Positions 53,864 to 63,506 of a DNA stretch of 64,000 nucleotides are shown one piece after another. Each line of letters starts with the position of its first letter. Within the stretch, counting starts at the first letter, position 1. A program made the position numbers and the translations under genes. The notes below the pieces were generated by a model. That model saw nothing but the letters and a program-made list of their open reading frames with translations, was not told the origin of the DNA and ran no database searches. Source of the DNA: Paenirhizobium naphthalenivorans (GTDB lineage: Bacteria; Pseudomonadota; Alphaproteobacteria; Rhizobiales; Rhizobiaceae); contig NZ_BJZP01000016.1 of NCBI RefSeq assembly GCF_007992095.1, positions 1-64,000 on the forward strand, given 5' to 3'.

Positions 53864-54874
53864 TTAGCCTGTCACATCCCCGTCCCGTTCGGCCGGGGGC
53901 GTGACGATCGAAAATCGCATGCGATATTCCCCGGGCGAGACGCCGACGATCTTGCGGAAGATCTTGCGGAAGGCGTTGGCGTCCTCATAGCCGCTCGCCC
54001 AAGCGACTTGCTCAGTCGAAAGGCTTGATTGCGCGAGCAGGTCACGTGCCTTGGCAACGCGCAGACGTTGGGCATATTCGGTCGGATTGAGACCGGTCGC
54101 CTTCTGGAAGCGACGCAGGAAAGTGCGCTCACCCAACCTTGCACGCTCGGCCATCGCCGGTACGCCGAGCCCCTTTGTATCGGTGCCGTGCAGCCAGTGC
54201 TGGATGTCGAGGATGACCATGTCCTCATGGTCCAGCCTAGGGGTGAACGTCGAGTAGAAACTCTGCTCGCGCGCACCCGGATCGATCAGCATGAAGCGTG
54301 CGGTCGCCAGCATGATGTTGGCGCCGAGCAGTCGGTCGATCAGCCTCAGTCCGAGATCGGTCCAGGCCATCATGCCGCCTGCCGTGATGATGTCTCCCTC
54401 GTCCAACAGCATCTTGTCGGTGTCGATGCGCACATCCGGATGCCGTTTGGCGATCGCTTCGCCGTGCAGCCAATGGGTCGTCGCAGAGCGACCGGCCAGA
54501 AGGCCAGTCTGGGCCAGCAGAGAGACGCCGCCGCACGCCGAACAGATGATGGCGCCCGATTGATGATGGGTACGGATCCACTCGGGAAAGCCGCCCATCC
54601 GCTCGCCGAAGGGCAGTTCGTCGCCGATGGCAGGCGGGAGCACGACTGCGGCCGGGACCCGCTCCCTTTCTGAGGGATGGGTGTCGAACACTTTCAACAC
54701 CGAGCCTGCATCATCGAGTGCGTAGTGGCTGACCCTCAGGCGGCGTGGTTCCGACGCAGACTGCAGGCGATCATACCGCTCTGCCACCATGAACATGTCC
54801 GTCAGGCCATGCACCGAGGCTCGCCAGACCTCGGGGTAGCTGGCGATGGCTATTCCCACCGTGTCGTCGATCAT
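53864..54874 (-). CDS. GlxA-type AraC-family regulator
   Basis: A second regulator of the DJ-1/PfpI-plus-AraC type, about 336 residues. The sensor part (about 5-180) contains AIICSACGGVSLLAQTGLLA with the elbow Cys kept, unlike the first GlxA-type protein; the AraC DNA-binding domain (about 230-320) has RTFLRRFQKATGLNPTEYAQ and WASGYEDANAFRKIFRKIVG. The start at 54874 is used; in-frame codons upstream to 54916 are less likely. It lies on the same strand as and about 300 bases upstream of the PuuB-like gene. A target cannot be named. Confidence 0.87.
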   Translation of the reverse strand: MIDDTVGIAIASYPEVWRASVHGLTDMFMVAERYDRLQSASEPRRLRVSHYALDDAGSVLKVFDTHPSERERVPAAVVLPPAIGDELPFGERMGGFPEWIRTHHQSGAIICSACGGVSLLAQTGLLAGRSATTHWLHGEAIAKRHPDVRIDTDKMLLDEGDIITAGGMMAWTDLGLRLIDRLLGANIMLATARFMLIDPGAREQSFYSTFTPRLDHEDMVILDIQHWLHGTDTKGLGVPAMAERARLGERTFLRRFQKATGLNPTEYAQRLRVAKARDLLAQSSLSTEQVAWASGYEDANAFRKIFRKIVGVSPGEYRMRFSIVTPPAERDGDVTG

Positions 54875-54984
54875 AGGTTGTGTCACTTCTGACCATATGC
54901 ATGTCAATCTCGCCATTCGTATGGCGACGTTCTCGCTCTGTCCATATCAGTCGGCGAGTGTCATCGATTACGTGGGGTTCTGGA

Positions 54985-55680
54985 CTAAACCGCTGTCCCG
55001 ACCAGCGCGCCGATGCCGGCTGTGAGCGCCATGGCAAAGGCACCCCAAAAGGTGACGCGTAGCGTGGCACGCCAGACGTTTGCGCCGCCCGCCTTGGCGC
55101 CGATCGCGCCGAGCAGCGCAAGGAAGGCAAGTGAGGCGATGGACACCGTCCAGACAAGCAGATTGACCGGCGAAATGACGACCATCAGCAGAGGCAGGGC
55201 CGCGCCGACGGAGAAAGTCGCGGCCGAGGTCAGCGCGGCTTGGATCGGCCGGGCCGTCGTCATCTCGGAAATGCCGAGCTCGTCATGGGCGTGGGCGGCA
55301 AGCGCATCCTTGGCCATCAGTTGGTCGGCGACTTGGCGGGCAAGCTCTTGCTCGACGCCGCGGGCCACATAAATCTGCGCCAGTTCTTCCCGTTCAGACT
55401 CCGGCTGTGTTTCAAGTTCCATGCGCTCACGGGCCAGATCGGCCTGTTCGGTGTCAGCTTGAGAGCTGACGGAGACATATTCGCCGGCCGCCATCGACAT
55501 TGCACCGGCAACGAGGCCGGCGATACCCGCCACCAGGACTTCCGAGTTCGCGGCCGATGCCGAGGCGACGCCGACCACCAGGCTTGCGGTTGAGACGATG
55601 CCGTCATTGGCGCCGAGCACTGCGGCACGCAGCCAGCCGATGCGCGAGACAAGATGGTTTTCACTGTGCAGCCGGCTCAT
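54985..55680 (-). CDS. VIT1/CCC1-family iron/manganese transporter
   Basis: A 231-residue membrane protein. The N-terminal region HLVSRIGWLRAAVLGANDGI and TASLVVGVASA are the family signature; TM segments lie at about 17-37, 42-64, 148-168, 172-190 and 207-228. The central cytoplasmic part (about 75-140) is acidic and helical (RERMELETQPESEREELAQI), the metal-binding region of the family. Expected to move ferrous iron or manganese out of the cytoplasm. It stands alone, 110 bases from the preceding GlxA-type gene. Confidence 0.93.
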   Translation of the reverse strand: MSRLHSENHLVSRIGWLRAAVLGANDGIVSTASLVVGVASASAANSEVLVAGIAGLVAGAMSMAAGEYVSVSSQADTEQADLARERMELETQPESEREELAQIYVARGVEQELARQVADQLMAKDALAAHAHDELGISEMTTARPIQAALTSAATFSVGAALPLLMVVISPVNLLVWTVSIASLAFLALLGAIGAKAGGANVWRATLRVTFWGAFAMALTAGIGALVGTAV

Positions 55681-55765
55681 GAGGAGATCTCCGCTCTCTA
55701 ATTGGCATTAGTTATTCCCAAACTAGCAGCAAGCCTGTGCCAGAGGAAAGGACTCTCTCGCAAGG

Positions 55766-56521
55766 TTAGGTCCGACCGGTGCGACGCTTGAGTGCCGCAA
55801 CCTGAGCTTCGGTCAGGAAGCGTGCTTTCCCCTTTTCCAGGTCGCCGAGAACCAAGTCGTCGAAGGAGACTCGCACAAGGCGAAGGCATTCGAAGCCGAT
55901 TGTCTCCAGCATCCGGCGGATCTCGCGGTTCTTCCCCTCGCACAGTTCGAATTCGAGCCAGCAGGTCCTGTCGGCCTCCCGCAAGACCCGCACGCGTTTT
56001 GCCTTCAGCAGTTCTCCGTCATCCAGAATGCCGGCCCTCATACGGGCGAGGTCGGCCTCGGTCGGGCGGCCGCGCGTCTGCACGTGGTAGGTTTTGGCGA
56101 TGTCGCTCTCGGGTTCCAGCAAGCGCTGGGCGAGTACCGTGTCGTTGGTGAAGAGCAGCAGGCCCTCGCTTGCCTTATCGAGGCGGCCAACTGGGGACAC
56201 ATGCGGAATGTCGAGATGCTCGAGGCAGGAGAACACGGTCTCGCGGCCTTCCGGGTCGTCGCGGGTCGTCACGAGGCCACGCGGCTTGTTGAGCATCAAG
56301 TAAACCTTGGCCTCGGCGCTGATCGGCTTGCCATCGACCTCGATGTGGTCGGCGCGGATGTCGACCCAGGTGGAAAGGTCGGTGACGATTCGGCCGCCGA
56401 CCGTGACATGGCCACCGGCAACCAGCTTCTCGGCTTGGGTGCGAGAGCAGTAGCCGAGCTTGGAGAGCGCCCTTGGCAGGGTGACGCGCGTGCCGGGTGC
56501 GGCGGTCGGGGATCTGGCCAA
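55766..56521 (-). CDS. Pseudouridine synthase, RsuA/RluB/RluE family
   Basis: An rRNA-modifying enzyme with an N-terminal S4 RNA-binding domain (LPRALSKLGYCSRTQAEKLV) and a catalytic domain with the family motif PVGRLDKASEGLLLFTND, whose Asp is the nucleophile; NREIRRMLETIGFECLRLVR is the C-terminal landmark. The open frame extends to a TTG at 56608, but no start has a clear Shine-Dalgarno; the TTG at 56521 just before the S4 domain gives about 251 residues. Substrate (16S or 23S position) cannot be determined here. It lies 134 bases past the stop of the YhaN-like gene, on the same strand. Confidence 0.88.
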   Translation of the reverse strand: MARSPTAAPGTRVTLPRALSKLGYCSRTQAEKLVAGGHVTVGGRIVTDLSTWVDIRADHIEVDGKPISAEAKVYLMLNKPRGLVTTRDDPEGRETVFSCLEHLDIPHVSPVGRLDKASEGLLLFTNDTVLAQRLLEPESDIAKTYHVQTRGRPTEADLARMRAGILDDGELLKAKRVRVLREADRTCWLEFELCEGKNREIRRMLETIGFECLRLVRVSFDDLVLGDLEKGKARFLTEAQVAALKRRTGRT

Positions 56522-56655
56522 CAGAGGTCCATCCGGATGTTCTGAGCGACCGGCCGGCCGCGGTTGTCGATGACGCAACGAGTGCCTGCGGCTGGGCCGC
56601 CGCGTCAAGGAAAAATCGTGCGGGACTGGCCTGGGAACAGGCCGCCGTCCGACGT

Positions 56656-59600
56656 TCAGCTGGCGATTTCGTGGATCCTGACCTCTGGCACGATCTGGCG
56701 TGCCAGGTCGCAGAGGTGGCGATGGTGGGTGAGATAGATCACCTGGCCGATTTTCGCCATCGCACCAAAGAGCCGCAGCACTTCTTCCGAGCGCGGCTCG
56801 TCGAAGGTCTCCATGATGTCGTCGGCGATGAAGGGTACGGAGGGGCGGCTGGCGGCAAATTCCTCGTAACCGGCCAGGCGCAGCGCCAGATAAAGCTGGA
56901 ACTGCGTGCCTTTCGACATTTCGTTCGCCAGTTTCGATCCCCCCCGGAGAGAAAGACCGATCAACGTCTCGCGATCCTTGTCTGGTTGCGTGGCGAGACC
57001 GACATAGTCGCCGCGGGTGATGAGGCGGAAGGCCTCCGAGGCGCGCTTCATCATCGACGAGCGGTGTTTGTCGCGATAGGCGCGCAGCGCCTCGCCGGCG
57101 ATCAGCGCGCCGCTCTTCAGCCGGAGATAGGTTGCCGCGTGCTCCTCGATTTCAAGAAATACGGTGCGGCGTTCGGCCTCTATGCGCGCCACCTGGTCGT
57201 CGCCGCCGATCGCATCGAGCCGGTCGGTTGCGCGGGTGCGGTCGGCGAAGAGCTGCCGGGTTCGCTCGTCGAGGTCGTCGAGGCGCACGGCAAGTTCGGC
57301 CGCTTCCTGCTCGATGAGCTCGAAATCGCTTGCCTCTATCTGTTCCAGAGCGGTCTCGATCGAAGGTGACGGCAACTCGCTGAGGATGAGGTTGGCAAGC
57401 TCGCCAAGCCGCGCTTGCCGGCGGGCACGTTCATTGGCCGCTTCCAGCGCCACGGCCACTTCCGGCAGGGTTTCCACGCCGAAGAACCCGGTGAACCCTG
57501 CCTTGCGGGCCGAATGATCGGCCAATGCCTGCTGCAGCGCGCGCCGCTCGTCGCCGAGCCGCTCAAGCTCACCCGTCTTGCCCGACCGCGCATCCCGGTC
57601 GCGCCTTGCCGTTTCGAGGCGTGCGGCCAAGGCCGTTGCCGCCGAGGCGATCGCATCCGGATCGGTGTTCTCGCCAAGCTCCGACAGGATCGCTTGCACG
57701 TCGGCGGCGAAGTTCTGCTGATCGCGCTCCATCGTGTCGATGCGGCGCAGGAGATCATCACGTTCGCGAAGGGCGGGACCGAGCTCGGACAGGGTTTCGA
57801 GGATTTCGCGCACGGCGCCGGCAGATGTCGTCTCGGCGAACCATGTTGCCGAAAGGGCTGAGGTGAAACCTGCCTGCCATTCGGCGAATGCCGTCTTAGC
57901 CTGTTCGAATTCGCGGGCTCTCTCGGCAAGCGCTCGCTTGTGATCGGCAAGTGCCTTTTCCGCGGCCTCACGGGCAGTCGCCCGAGCCGTATGGCCAGCG
58001 ACTGTCGTCTCGGCACCCTCGACCATTTCGGCGAGTGAGGCAAATCCCGCGTCGAGGCCTGCCGAGCCCATTGCCGCAGCGAGGGTCTGGCGGTCCAGTT
58101 CCGCGTCGGCCTTCGCCTCTTCGATCTCGCGCCGGGCTTCTTCCAGACGCTCCCAGGCGGCAATCGCATCGGCGCGCGCTCTGGTGATCGTGTCGATGCG
58201 CCCAAGCAGTGACGCATGGCCGCTCTGGGCGGTCCGGATCAGCGCCTGCGGCAGGGTGGCGTGAATCTCACCAAGAAGGGCCTGGTGTTCACCTCCGGCC
58301 TCTTCAAGCAGTTCCTGCTGGCGCGCAATCGCTGCGCTGGTCACTGCCAGTTCCTGGTTGAGCGCCCGCAATTCCGCAAGGTCGCGCATGGCCGCAAGAC
58401 GGGCAGTGGTCGTCAAATCATCCTCTCGCATGGCGGTCTCGAAAGCCTCGGCGCTTGCCGCGTCAAGCCGGTCGAGATGTTCGCGCCAAGCGTTGTCGCG
58501 TGTGCTTCGCGTTCGGCTGGCCTCCGTATCGTCGATCAGTCCGCCGCCCGCCCGCAGGGCATCAAGCCGCGCCTGCATCTGTCCCTGCTGGGTCACGAGT
58601 TCGCGCCGGCGCTGCGTGTGGTCGCCAATGCGCCGTTCAAGGGCGGTAAGTGCCGTGCGCCAGGCTTCGACCTGGCGCGGTTCGGGAAGGCTGAGCGCGC
58701 GCAGTGCCTCGCCATCGGCTTCGTCGTGGTCCAATAGATGGGCGAGCGATTGCGCCAGCGCCTGGAAACGGCGATTGAGTTCCGGCAGGCCGCGTTCGGC
58801 GAGCCGTAGCCGTGTCGCATGATCGCTGCGGCGGATCACCGCGAGCGCAGTAATTAGCCGGCTAATCGACATCGGTTCAGTAGGTGGTTTCTCTTCGACA
58901 AGCCCCTTGCACTCGGCCTCGAGCCGTTCGTTCGTAGCTCGGGCGGCGGTCATCTCTTTCGTCGCGGTAGCAAGCCTTGCTTCTACGCCGGAGCGTATCT
59001 CGATCAGGTCGCGCAGTGTGCCGACGGTGGCCGCCGGGAGAAGGAGCGCTTCGGGTGCCTTGCAGTCCGACTGTCCCAGTCGCGCGAGGACGGCAGCAAT
59101 ATTCGCCTGGCGCTCGGCAAGGGCGATGCGGCGTTTCGGCAGATCCTCCTCGGCGCTGGCGAAGCGCGCTTGACCTTTGTCCAACTGGCCTACTCGTTCC
59201 GAGAGCGCCAGGATGGCTGAATCGACGGAGATGGCCTCGATCTGGGCGCGCACGCGTTCTACGTCGGCTTCGATGCCTGCAATCCGGGTAGAAAGACGTG
59301 TCTCCTCTTCCATCAGTTTCGGCAGTTCGCGGGCCCAGTCGGCTGGCGCGCGCGGCAGATCCGTGCACAAGGAAAGGTCGGCGGCCAAGCGCCGATATTC
59401 ACCGACGAGTGGGCGGGCTCTCAGCATTCGGGTGATGGCCTCCCGCCGCGCTTTCATCGTCCCTTGCTCGTGAATAGCCTCCTCATAGGCGCTCTGCGCC
59501 TGGGCAAGCGCCGCGACAAGGCCAGCATGGGTGGAGGCAAGCGTGTCGATCTCGTCGCGCCGTGTCTTGAGCTCCGCGAGCTTCTGCTTCAGTTCGGCGA

Positions 59601-60150
59601 TCCGGGTCGAGCGCGCGCGCTTCTTGTAGAGCGTGTCGGCCTCGTCCGAGATCGCGCCGAGGGTGGTGCTGACGCCGGCAAGGCCTGCGCTGGCCGAAAA
59701 CAGCAGCTCGCCGAGATCGCCCTTGCTCTGCAGGATCGCATTGCCGCCTTCCTCGAGCGTCACGTCGTCGAGCGAGAACATGGTGCGGTAGGCCTCGCGG
59801 CTGATGCCGGCAAGCGGTGTCGAGAGGAGCGCTTCGGGAACCGGCTCGCCGCGGCCGTCAAGCAGCGCATTTGTTCGCTGTTTGACCCGCTTCAATTCAT
59901 GAGTCCCGCCGTTGAATTCCAGGCAGCCGCCGATCTGCATGGCATTGTAAGCGTGCAGGAAATTGTAGCGACTGCGTTCCTCGATGCCGTAGAGCAGATC
60001 GAGATAGGCGGACAGTGATGTCGATTTTCCGGCTTCGTTGAGACCGTAGACGATATGCAGATCCGGTGCGCCGGGGGGCGCCGCGCCGAAGTCGATCGCA
60101 TAGTCGGTGAATCGGCCGTAGCGGGTGAGGTCGAGGCGCCGGAGCCGCAT
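56656..60150 (-). CDS. SMC-type AAA ATPase (YhaN/SbcC-like)
   Basis: A 1164-residue ATPase of the Rad50/SbcC type. The N-terminal part begins MRLRRLDLTRYGRFTDYAID and has Walker A VYGLNEAGKST. About 170-950 is almost wholly coiled coil with many Glu/Ala/Arg heptads and no CxxC zinc hook that I could see. The C-terminal ATPase half has the signature LSLRGGSKLANEMSKGTQFQ and the Walker B/D-loop PFIADDIMETFDEPR. Size and N-terminal features place it in the YhaN subgroup. The ATG overlaps the stop of the nuclease gene (TGATG), so the two form a complex by inference. Confidence 0.92.
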   Translation of the reverse strand: MRLRRLDLTRYGRFTDYAIDFGAAPPGAPDLHIVYGLNEAGKSTSLSAYLDLLYGIEERSRYNFLHAYNAMQIGGCLEFNGGTHELKRVKQRTNALLDGRGEPVPEALLSTPLAGISREAYRTMFSLDDVTLEEGGNAILQSKGDLGELLFSASAGLAGVSTTLGAISDEADTLYKKRARSTRIAELKQKLAELKTRRDEIDTLASTHAGLVAALAQAQSAYEEAIHEQGTMKARREAITRMLRARPLVGEYRRLAADLSLCTDLPRAPADWARELPKLMEEETRLSTRIAGIEADVERVRAQIEAISVDSAILALSERVGQLDKGQARFASAEEDLPKRRIALAERQANIAAVLARLGQSDCKAPEALLLPAATVGTLRDLIEIRSGVEARLATATKEMTAARATNERLEAECKGLVEEKPPTEPMSISRLITALAVIRRSDHATRLRLAERGLPELNRRFQALAQSLAHLLDHDEADGEALRALSLPEPRQVEAWRTALTALERRIGDHTQRRRELVTQQGQMQARLDALRAGGGLIDDTEASRTRSTRDNAWREHLDRLDAASAEAFETAMREDDLTTTARLAAMRDLAELRALNQELAVTSAAIARQQELLEEAGGEHQALLGEIHATLPQALIRTAQSGHASLLGRIDTITRARADAIAAWERLEEARREIEEAKADAELDRQTLAAAMGSAGLDAGFASLAEMVEGAETTVAGHTARATAREAAEKALADHKRALAERAREFEQAKTAFAEWQAGFTSALSATWFAETTSAGAVREILETLSELGPALRERDDLLRRIDTMERDQQNFAADVQAILSELGENTDPDAIASAATALAARLETARRDRDARSGKTGELERLGDERRALQQALADHSARKAGFTGFFGVETLPEVAVALEAANERARRQARLGELANLILSELPSPSIETALEQIEASDFELIEQEAAELAVRLDDLDERTRQLFADRTRATDRLDAIGGDDQVARIEAERRTVFLEIEEHAATYLRLKSGALIAGEALRAYRDKHRSSMMKRASEAFRLITRGDYVGLATQPDKDRETLIGLSLRGGSKLANEMSKGTQFQLYLALRLAGYEEFAASRPSVPFIADDIMETFDEPRSEEVLRLFGAMAKIGQVIYLTHHRHLCDLARQIVPEVRIHEIAS

Positions 60151-61418
60151 CAGGAGGCCTCCGCCGCTTCGGCCCTCAGCCGGGCGAGGACATCGTCACC
60201 GCCTTCTGTCAGCAACTGATCGACATAGGCCTCGAATTGCGCCTCATCGTTACCGGCAAAGCCGCGGCTTTCGGGCGGCAGTTCGTCGCGAAGGTCCTTG
60301 ACCATCTGGCGGATGTCCTCGCGCAGGCCATGGCGGGCGGCGACATCGTCGCGCATCAGCGCTCCAAGCTCGATCAACGGATCGGCGGTCGCCTTGCCGG
60401 TTGTCTCGGCCGGCGGTTCTGTGCGGATCTCGATCTTCTCGATCCATGTCCGACCAAGGCTTTCGGCGCGCTGCTCGGCTTCGGCAAGCAAGAGGTCCCG
60501 GTCGCGGCGCATCCGCCAGGACAGCGGTGTCTGCCCGGTCAACATCAGGCGTGCGACGAGATGGCTTGAACCGCTTGCTGCTCGCTCGCCTGCCACGGCC
60601 CGTTCGATACTGTCGGCGACCTCATGCCAGGCGGTCGCTGCGCTCAGGTCGACAGCGACCCGCCCGAATTCGGCGATGCTGGTGGGTCTTTCCTCGACGC
60701 TGACGGTTCGGTCGTCTTGCACGGTGACCAGCGATACGGATTTCGGTCCGGCTTCATTGATGTCCCGACCCTGCGGCATTCCGGACATGACCACCGTGGT
60801 ACGTCCGTCATACTGGCTGCGCTGGTGGATGTGGCCGAGCGCCCAGTAGTCGAAACCCGACGCCTGGAGATCGGCGAGGCCGCAGGGCGCATAGACGTCG
60901 TGGCCGGGGGCGCCATCGAGGCTTGTGTGCATGATGCCGATATTGACCCGGTCGGCAAGCGGCGGCCGGTATTTCGGCAGGAGGCTTTCCGGTGCCTGCG
61001 GGCGGGAGAAGCTCAGGCCATGGAAGGCGATGCCGAGGCCGGCCTTTTCCATCTCAACCGTTTCGGCGCGACCGCCGTAGATCTTCACCGAGGGCGGCAG
61101 GATGAGCTCCTGGGTGATGCGCGACAGCGCGTCGTGATTTCCGCGGATTGTGTGCACGGCGATACCTGCCTCGGCCAGCCGCTGCATTTGCGCGGCAAGA
61201 AAGCGCGCGGTCTTCATCGAGGTCTGCTCGCCGTCGTAGAGGTCGCCGGCGATGACAAGCGCGTCCACCTGCTCGGCAATGCAGAGGTCGACAATGGCGG
61301 TGAGCGCCTGGCGGGTCGAATTGCCGATCAGTTCAGCCAAGTCACGATTGCGCAACGAGAGCGAGCGTAGCGGTGAATCGAGGTGGATGTCGGCGGTATG
61401 GATGAAGCGAAAGGCCAT
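60150..61418 (-). CDS. Metallophosphoesterase nuclease (YhaO/SbcD-like)
   Basis: A 422-residue nuclease of the Mre11/SbcD superfamily. The metal motifs are intact and in order: DIHLDSPL (5'-proximal), GDLYDGEQ, RGNHDALS, IMHTSLDG and LGHIHQRSQ. The C-terminal third is a capping and partner-binding region. Pairing with the YhaN-like ATPase through a TGATG overlap gives a two-subunit DNA-end processing complex, as in Bacillus YhaO/YhaN; the exact substrate is not known. The promoter should lie in the 250 bases shared with the divergent tetR gene. Confidence 0.92.
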   Translation of the reverse strand: MAFRFIHTADIHLDSPLRSLSLRNRDLAELIGNSTRQALTAIVDLCIAEQVDALVIAGDLYDGEQTSMKTARFLAAQMQRLAEAGIAVHTIRGNHDALSRITQELILPPSVKIYGGRAETVEMEKAGLGIAFHGLSFSRPQAPESLLPKYRPPLADRVNIGIMHTSLDGAPGHDVYAPCGLADLQASGFDYWALGHIHQRSQYDGRTTVVMSGMPQGRDINEAGPKSVSLVTVQDDRTVSVEERPTSIAEFGRVAVDLSAATAWHEVADSIERAVAGERAASGSSHLVARLMLTGQTPLSWRMRRDRDLLLAEAEQRAESLGRTWIEKIEIRTEPPAETTGKATADPLIELGALMRDDVAARHGLREDIRQMVKDLRDELPPESRGFAGNDEAQFEAYVDQLLTEGGDDVLARLRAEAAEAS

Positions 61419-61604
61419 CAGCGGTTCATTCAGGTTGTTGTTCTTGCGGTTATGCCGCCGGTTGGACGGGCGCGGTACCCCCCCCAGTGCCCGCGTTCAC
61501 GATATAGGGACATGGTCGCAAGCAACAAGTCATTTCACGGCCGTTGGTCCGGTCCACTCTTTCTGCTGCCGCCAACCCCAGCGGTTCGGTAGCGCGCACC
61601 ATAA

Positions 61605-61655
61605 TTGACAAAATTGGTCTGACGATTTAATAGTGACGAAATTCGATATTCGTCA
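61605..61655 (+). promoter_or_regulatory. Promoter and operator-like dyad of the tetR gene
   Basis: TTGACA (61605-61610) and TAATAG (61628-61633) are 17 bases apart. Immediately after, TGACGAA at 61634-61640 is paired with TTCGTCA at 61649-61655, a perfect 7-bp dyad with an 8-base centre, placed over the transcription start. This fits autorepression by the TetR protein. Confidence 0.75.
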
Positions 61656-61674
61656 GTCATCAGAGATAGGCAAT

Positions 61675-62295
61675 ATGAACGCTTCCCATTCGCCCGCCGA
61701 ACAGCACCCGGACAGTGCCGTGCGGCAGGAAAATATCAGGCGCATTCTTGAAGCCGCCGAACGTCTTTTCCGCCATTATGGCTATGGCAAGACCACGGTG
61801 GCGGACATCGCTCGCGACCTTGGCATGTCGCCCGCCAACATCTACCGTTTCTTCGATTCCAAGAACGAGATCCTCCAGGAACTCTGCCGTAGCATGCTGG
61901 GTGCGGGCCACGAGCGTGCACTGCAGATTGCCGCCATGCCCGTCAGTGCCGAGGAAAGGCTGCGTCGTTTCGTCGAAATGGAACACCGGATGACGGTTGA
62001 GACCATGATGGACGCCGAGAAGGTGCATGAGATGGTCATCGTCGCGATCGAGCAGAACTGGGATGCGATCGAGCGGCATATCGACCGGATGAACGACGTG
62101 GTCGAGACCATCATCTCTGACGGGATCGCGGACGGAGAATTCGTGGCGCAGGACGCACGCGTCGCCGCCCGCTGTTTCGGAGCGAGTACACTCTTGCTCA
62201 GCCATCCGCAGTTGGTGGCGCAATGCCTTTACAAGGAAAACCGCGCCTCGCCGCAGGAACTGACCGATTTCGCCATTCGAGCGCTCAAACGCTGA
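61675..62295 (+). CDS. TetR/AcrR-family transcriptional regulator
   Basis: A 206-residue repressor. The N-terminal helix-turn-helix is at about 18-65 (RILEAAERLFRHYGYGKTTV, then ADIARDLGMSPANIYRFF); the remainder is a helical ligand-binding domain. ATG at 61675 is used; in-frame codons back to 61633 would start within the promoter. It lies 59 bases before the RND adaptor gene and in the same direction, so it probably controls the efflux genes and itself through the dyad at 61634-61655. Confidence 0.92.
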   Translation: MNASHSPAEQHPDSAVRQENIRRILEAAERLFRHYGYGKTTVADIARDLGMSPANIYRFFDSKNEILQELCRSMLGAGHERALQIAAMPVSAEERLRRFVEMEHRMTVETMMDAEKVHEMVIVAIEQNWDAIERHIDRMNDVVETIISDGIADGEFVAQDARVAARCFGASTLLLSHPQLVAQCLYKENRASPQELTDFAIRALKR

Positions 62296-62354
62296 TTTTC
62301 GCAACCTTGGAAGCGCGTCGAGCGCCAAGGTGGCCAATCGCCAAGGAAATAACG

Positions 62355-63485
62355 ATGTACAAGATGTCTCTCTTTTCCCTGCTGCTTGCGGCGGCGCTGG
62401 CCGGATGTTCGGCGGAAACCGCCGAAGTGCCGAAGGAAAACATCCGCCCGGTGAAGGTGGTCGAGATCGCCCCTGCCACGACAACGCGCGAGCTTTCCTA
62501 TTCCGGGGCCGTGCGGGCGCGCAGCGAAACGCCGGCCGGCTTCCGGGTCGGCGGCAAGATCGTTGAGCGAAAGGCCGATATCGGCGATCGTGTCGCTGCC
62601 GGCGACGTGCTGGCCCGTCTTGATGCGACCGATTACGAGCTTTCGCTGGCCAGCGCCCGTGCCAATCTCGTCGCCGCCGAGCGGCAGGTGGAGACTGCAG
62701 CATTCGCGATGAACCGCGCCGATCAGCTCTTCAAGCAGCAGGTCGCTGCCAAGGCGCAGCTTGAACAGGCACAACTTGTCTATAATCAGGCGGTCGCGGC
62801 GCGGGATTCGGCCAAGGCAACGCTGGCCCAAGCGGAGAATCAGGTTGCCTATGCGGAGCTGAAAGCCGACCGCGACGGTATCGTGACCGCGGTCCATGCC
62901 GATGCCGGCCAGGTGGTCGCTGCCGGGACGCCAGTCGTGACCGTTGCCGTCGGCGGCGAAAAGGAAGTGTCGATCGCCGTGCCGGAGAGCGACGTCTTCG
63001 CGTTTACCCCCGGCAAAGCTGTCGAGGTTGGGTTGTGGTCGAACGACAAGCTGATGCTTAAAGGAACCGTCCGCGAAGTGGCCGGCAGCGCCGATCCAGC
63101 CTCACGCACTTTCGCGGTGCGCATCGCCGTGCCAGACGATGCACGCGTGCTTCTCGGCATGACGGCTTCGGTCAAGGCTGTGGCCGACGGCGACCGTTCG
63201 CTTTTTGACCTGCCGCTCAGCGCACTGGCGCGGGGGGCTGCCGACCGTCCGGTTGTCTGGACAGTCGATCCGGCGGCTCAGACCGTGCATGAACGGTCTA
63301 TCACTGTCGTCGATTTTGCAGACGATGGGGTTCGCGTCTCCGATGGGCTCAATGCGGGAGACCTAGTGGTTGTGGCGGGTACTCAGTTCATGGCGGAAGG
63401 CCTCAAGGTCAAGGCTTTAGGTCATGAGGCCAGGCAAGCCGCGCTCATGCCGGACACGACCGCTGCGATTGCGCAGATACGCTGA
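62355..63485 (+). CDS. RND efflux periplasmic adaptor lipoprotein
   Basis: A membrane-fusion protein of 376 residues. The N-terminus MYKMSLFSLLLAAALAGCSA has the lipobox LAGC with the acylated Cys. The barrel-sandwich (lipoyl-like) halves flank a helical hairpin rich in Ala/Gln (about 100-175, ERQVETAAFAMNRADQLFKQ onward); a beta-barrel domain follows (about 200-290). ATG at 62355 has AAGGAAATAACG before it; the longer frame overlaps tetR. It links the pump, whose gene follows 21 bases later, to an outer-membrane channel not encoded here. Confidence 0.93.
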   Translation: MYKMSLFSLLLAAALAGCSAETAEVPKENIRPVKVVEIAPATTTRELSYSGAVRARSETPAGFRVGGKIVERKADIGDRVAAGDVLARLDATDYELSLASARANLVAAERQVETAAFAMNRADQLFKQQVAAKAQLEQAQLVYNQAVAARDSAKATLAQAENQVAYAELKADRDGIVTAVHADAGQVVAAGTPVVTVAVGGEKEVSIAVPESDVFAFTPGKAVEVGLWSNDKLMLKGTVREVAGSADPASRTFAVRIAVPDDARVLLGMTASVKAVADGDRSLFDLPLSALARGAADRPVVWTVDPAAQTVHERSITVVDFADDGVRVSDGLNAGDLVVVAGTQFMAEGLKVKALGHEARQAALMPDTTAAIAQIR

Positions 63486-63506
63486 ATTAGGGCCCAGAGA
63501 GAGTGC

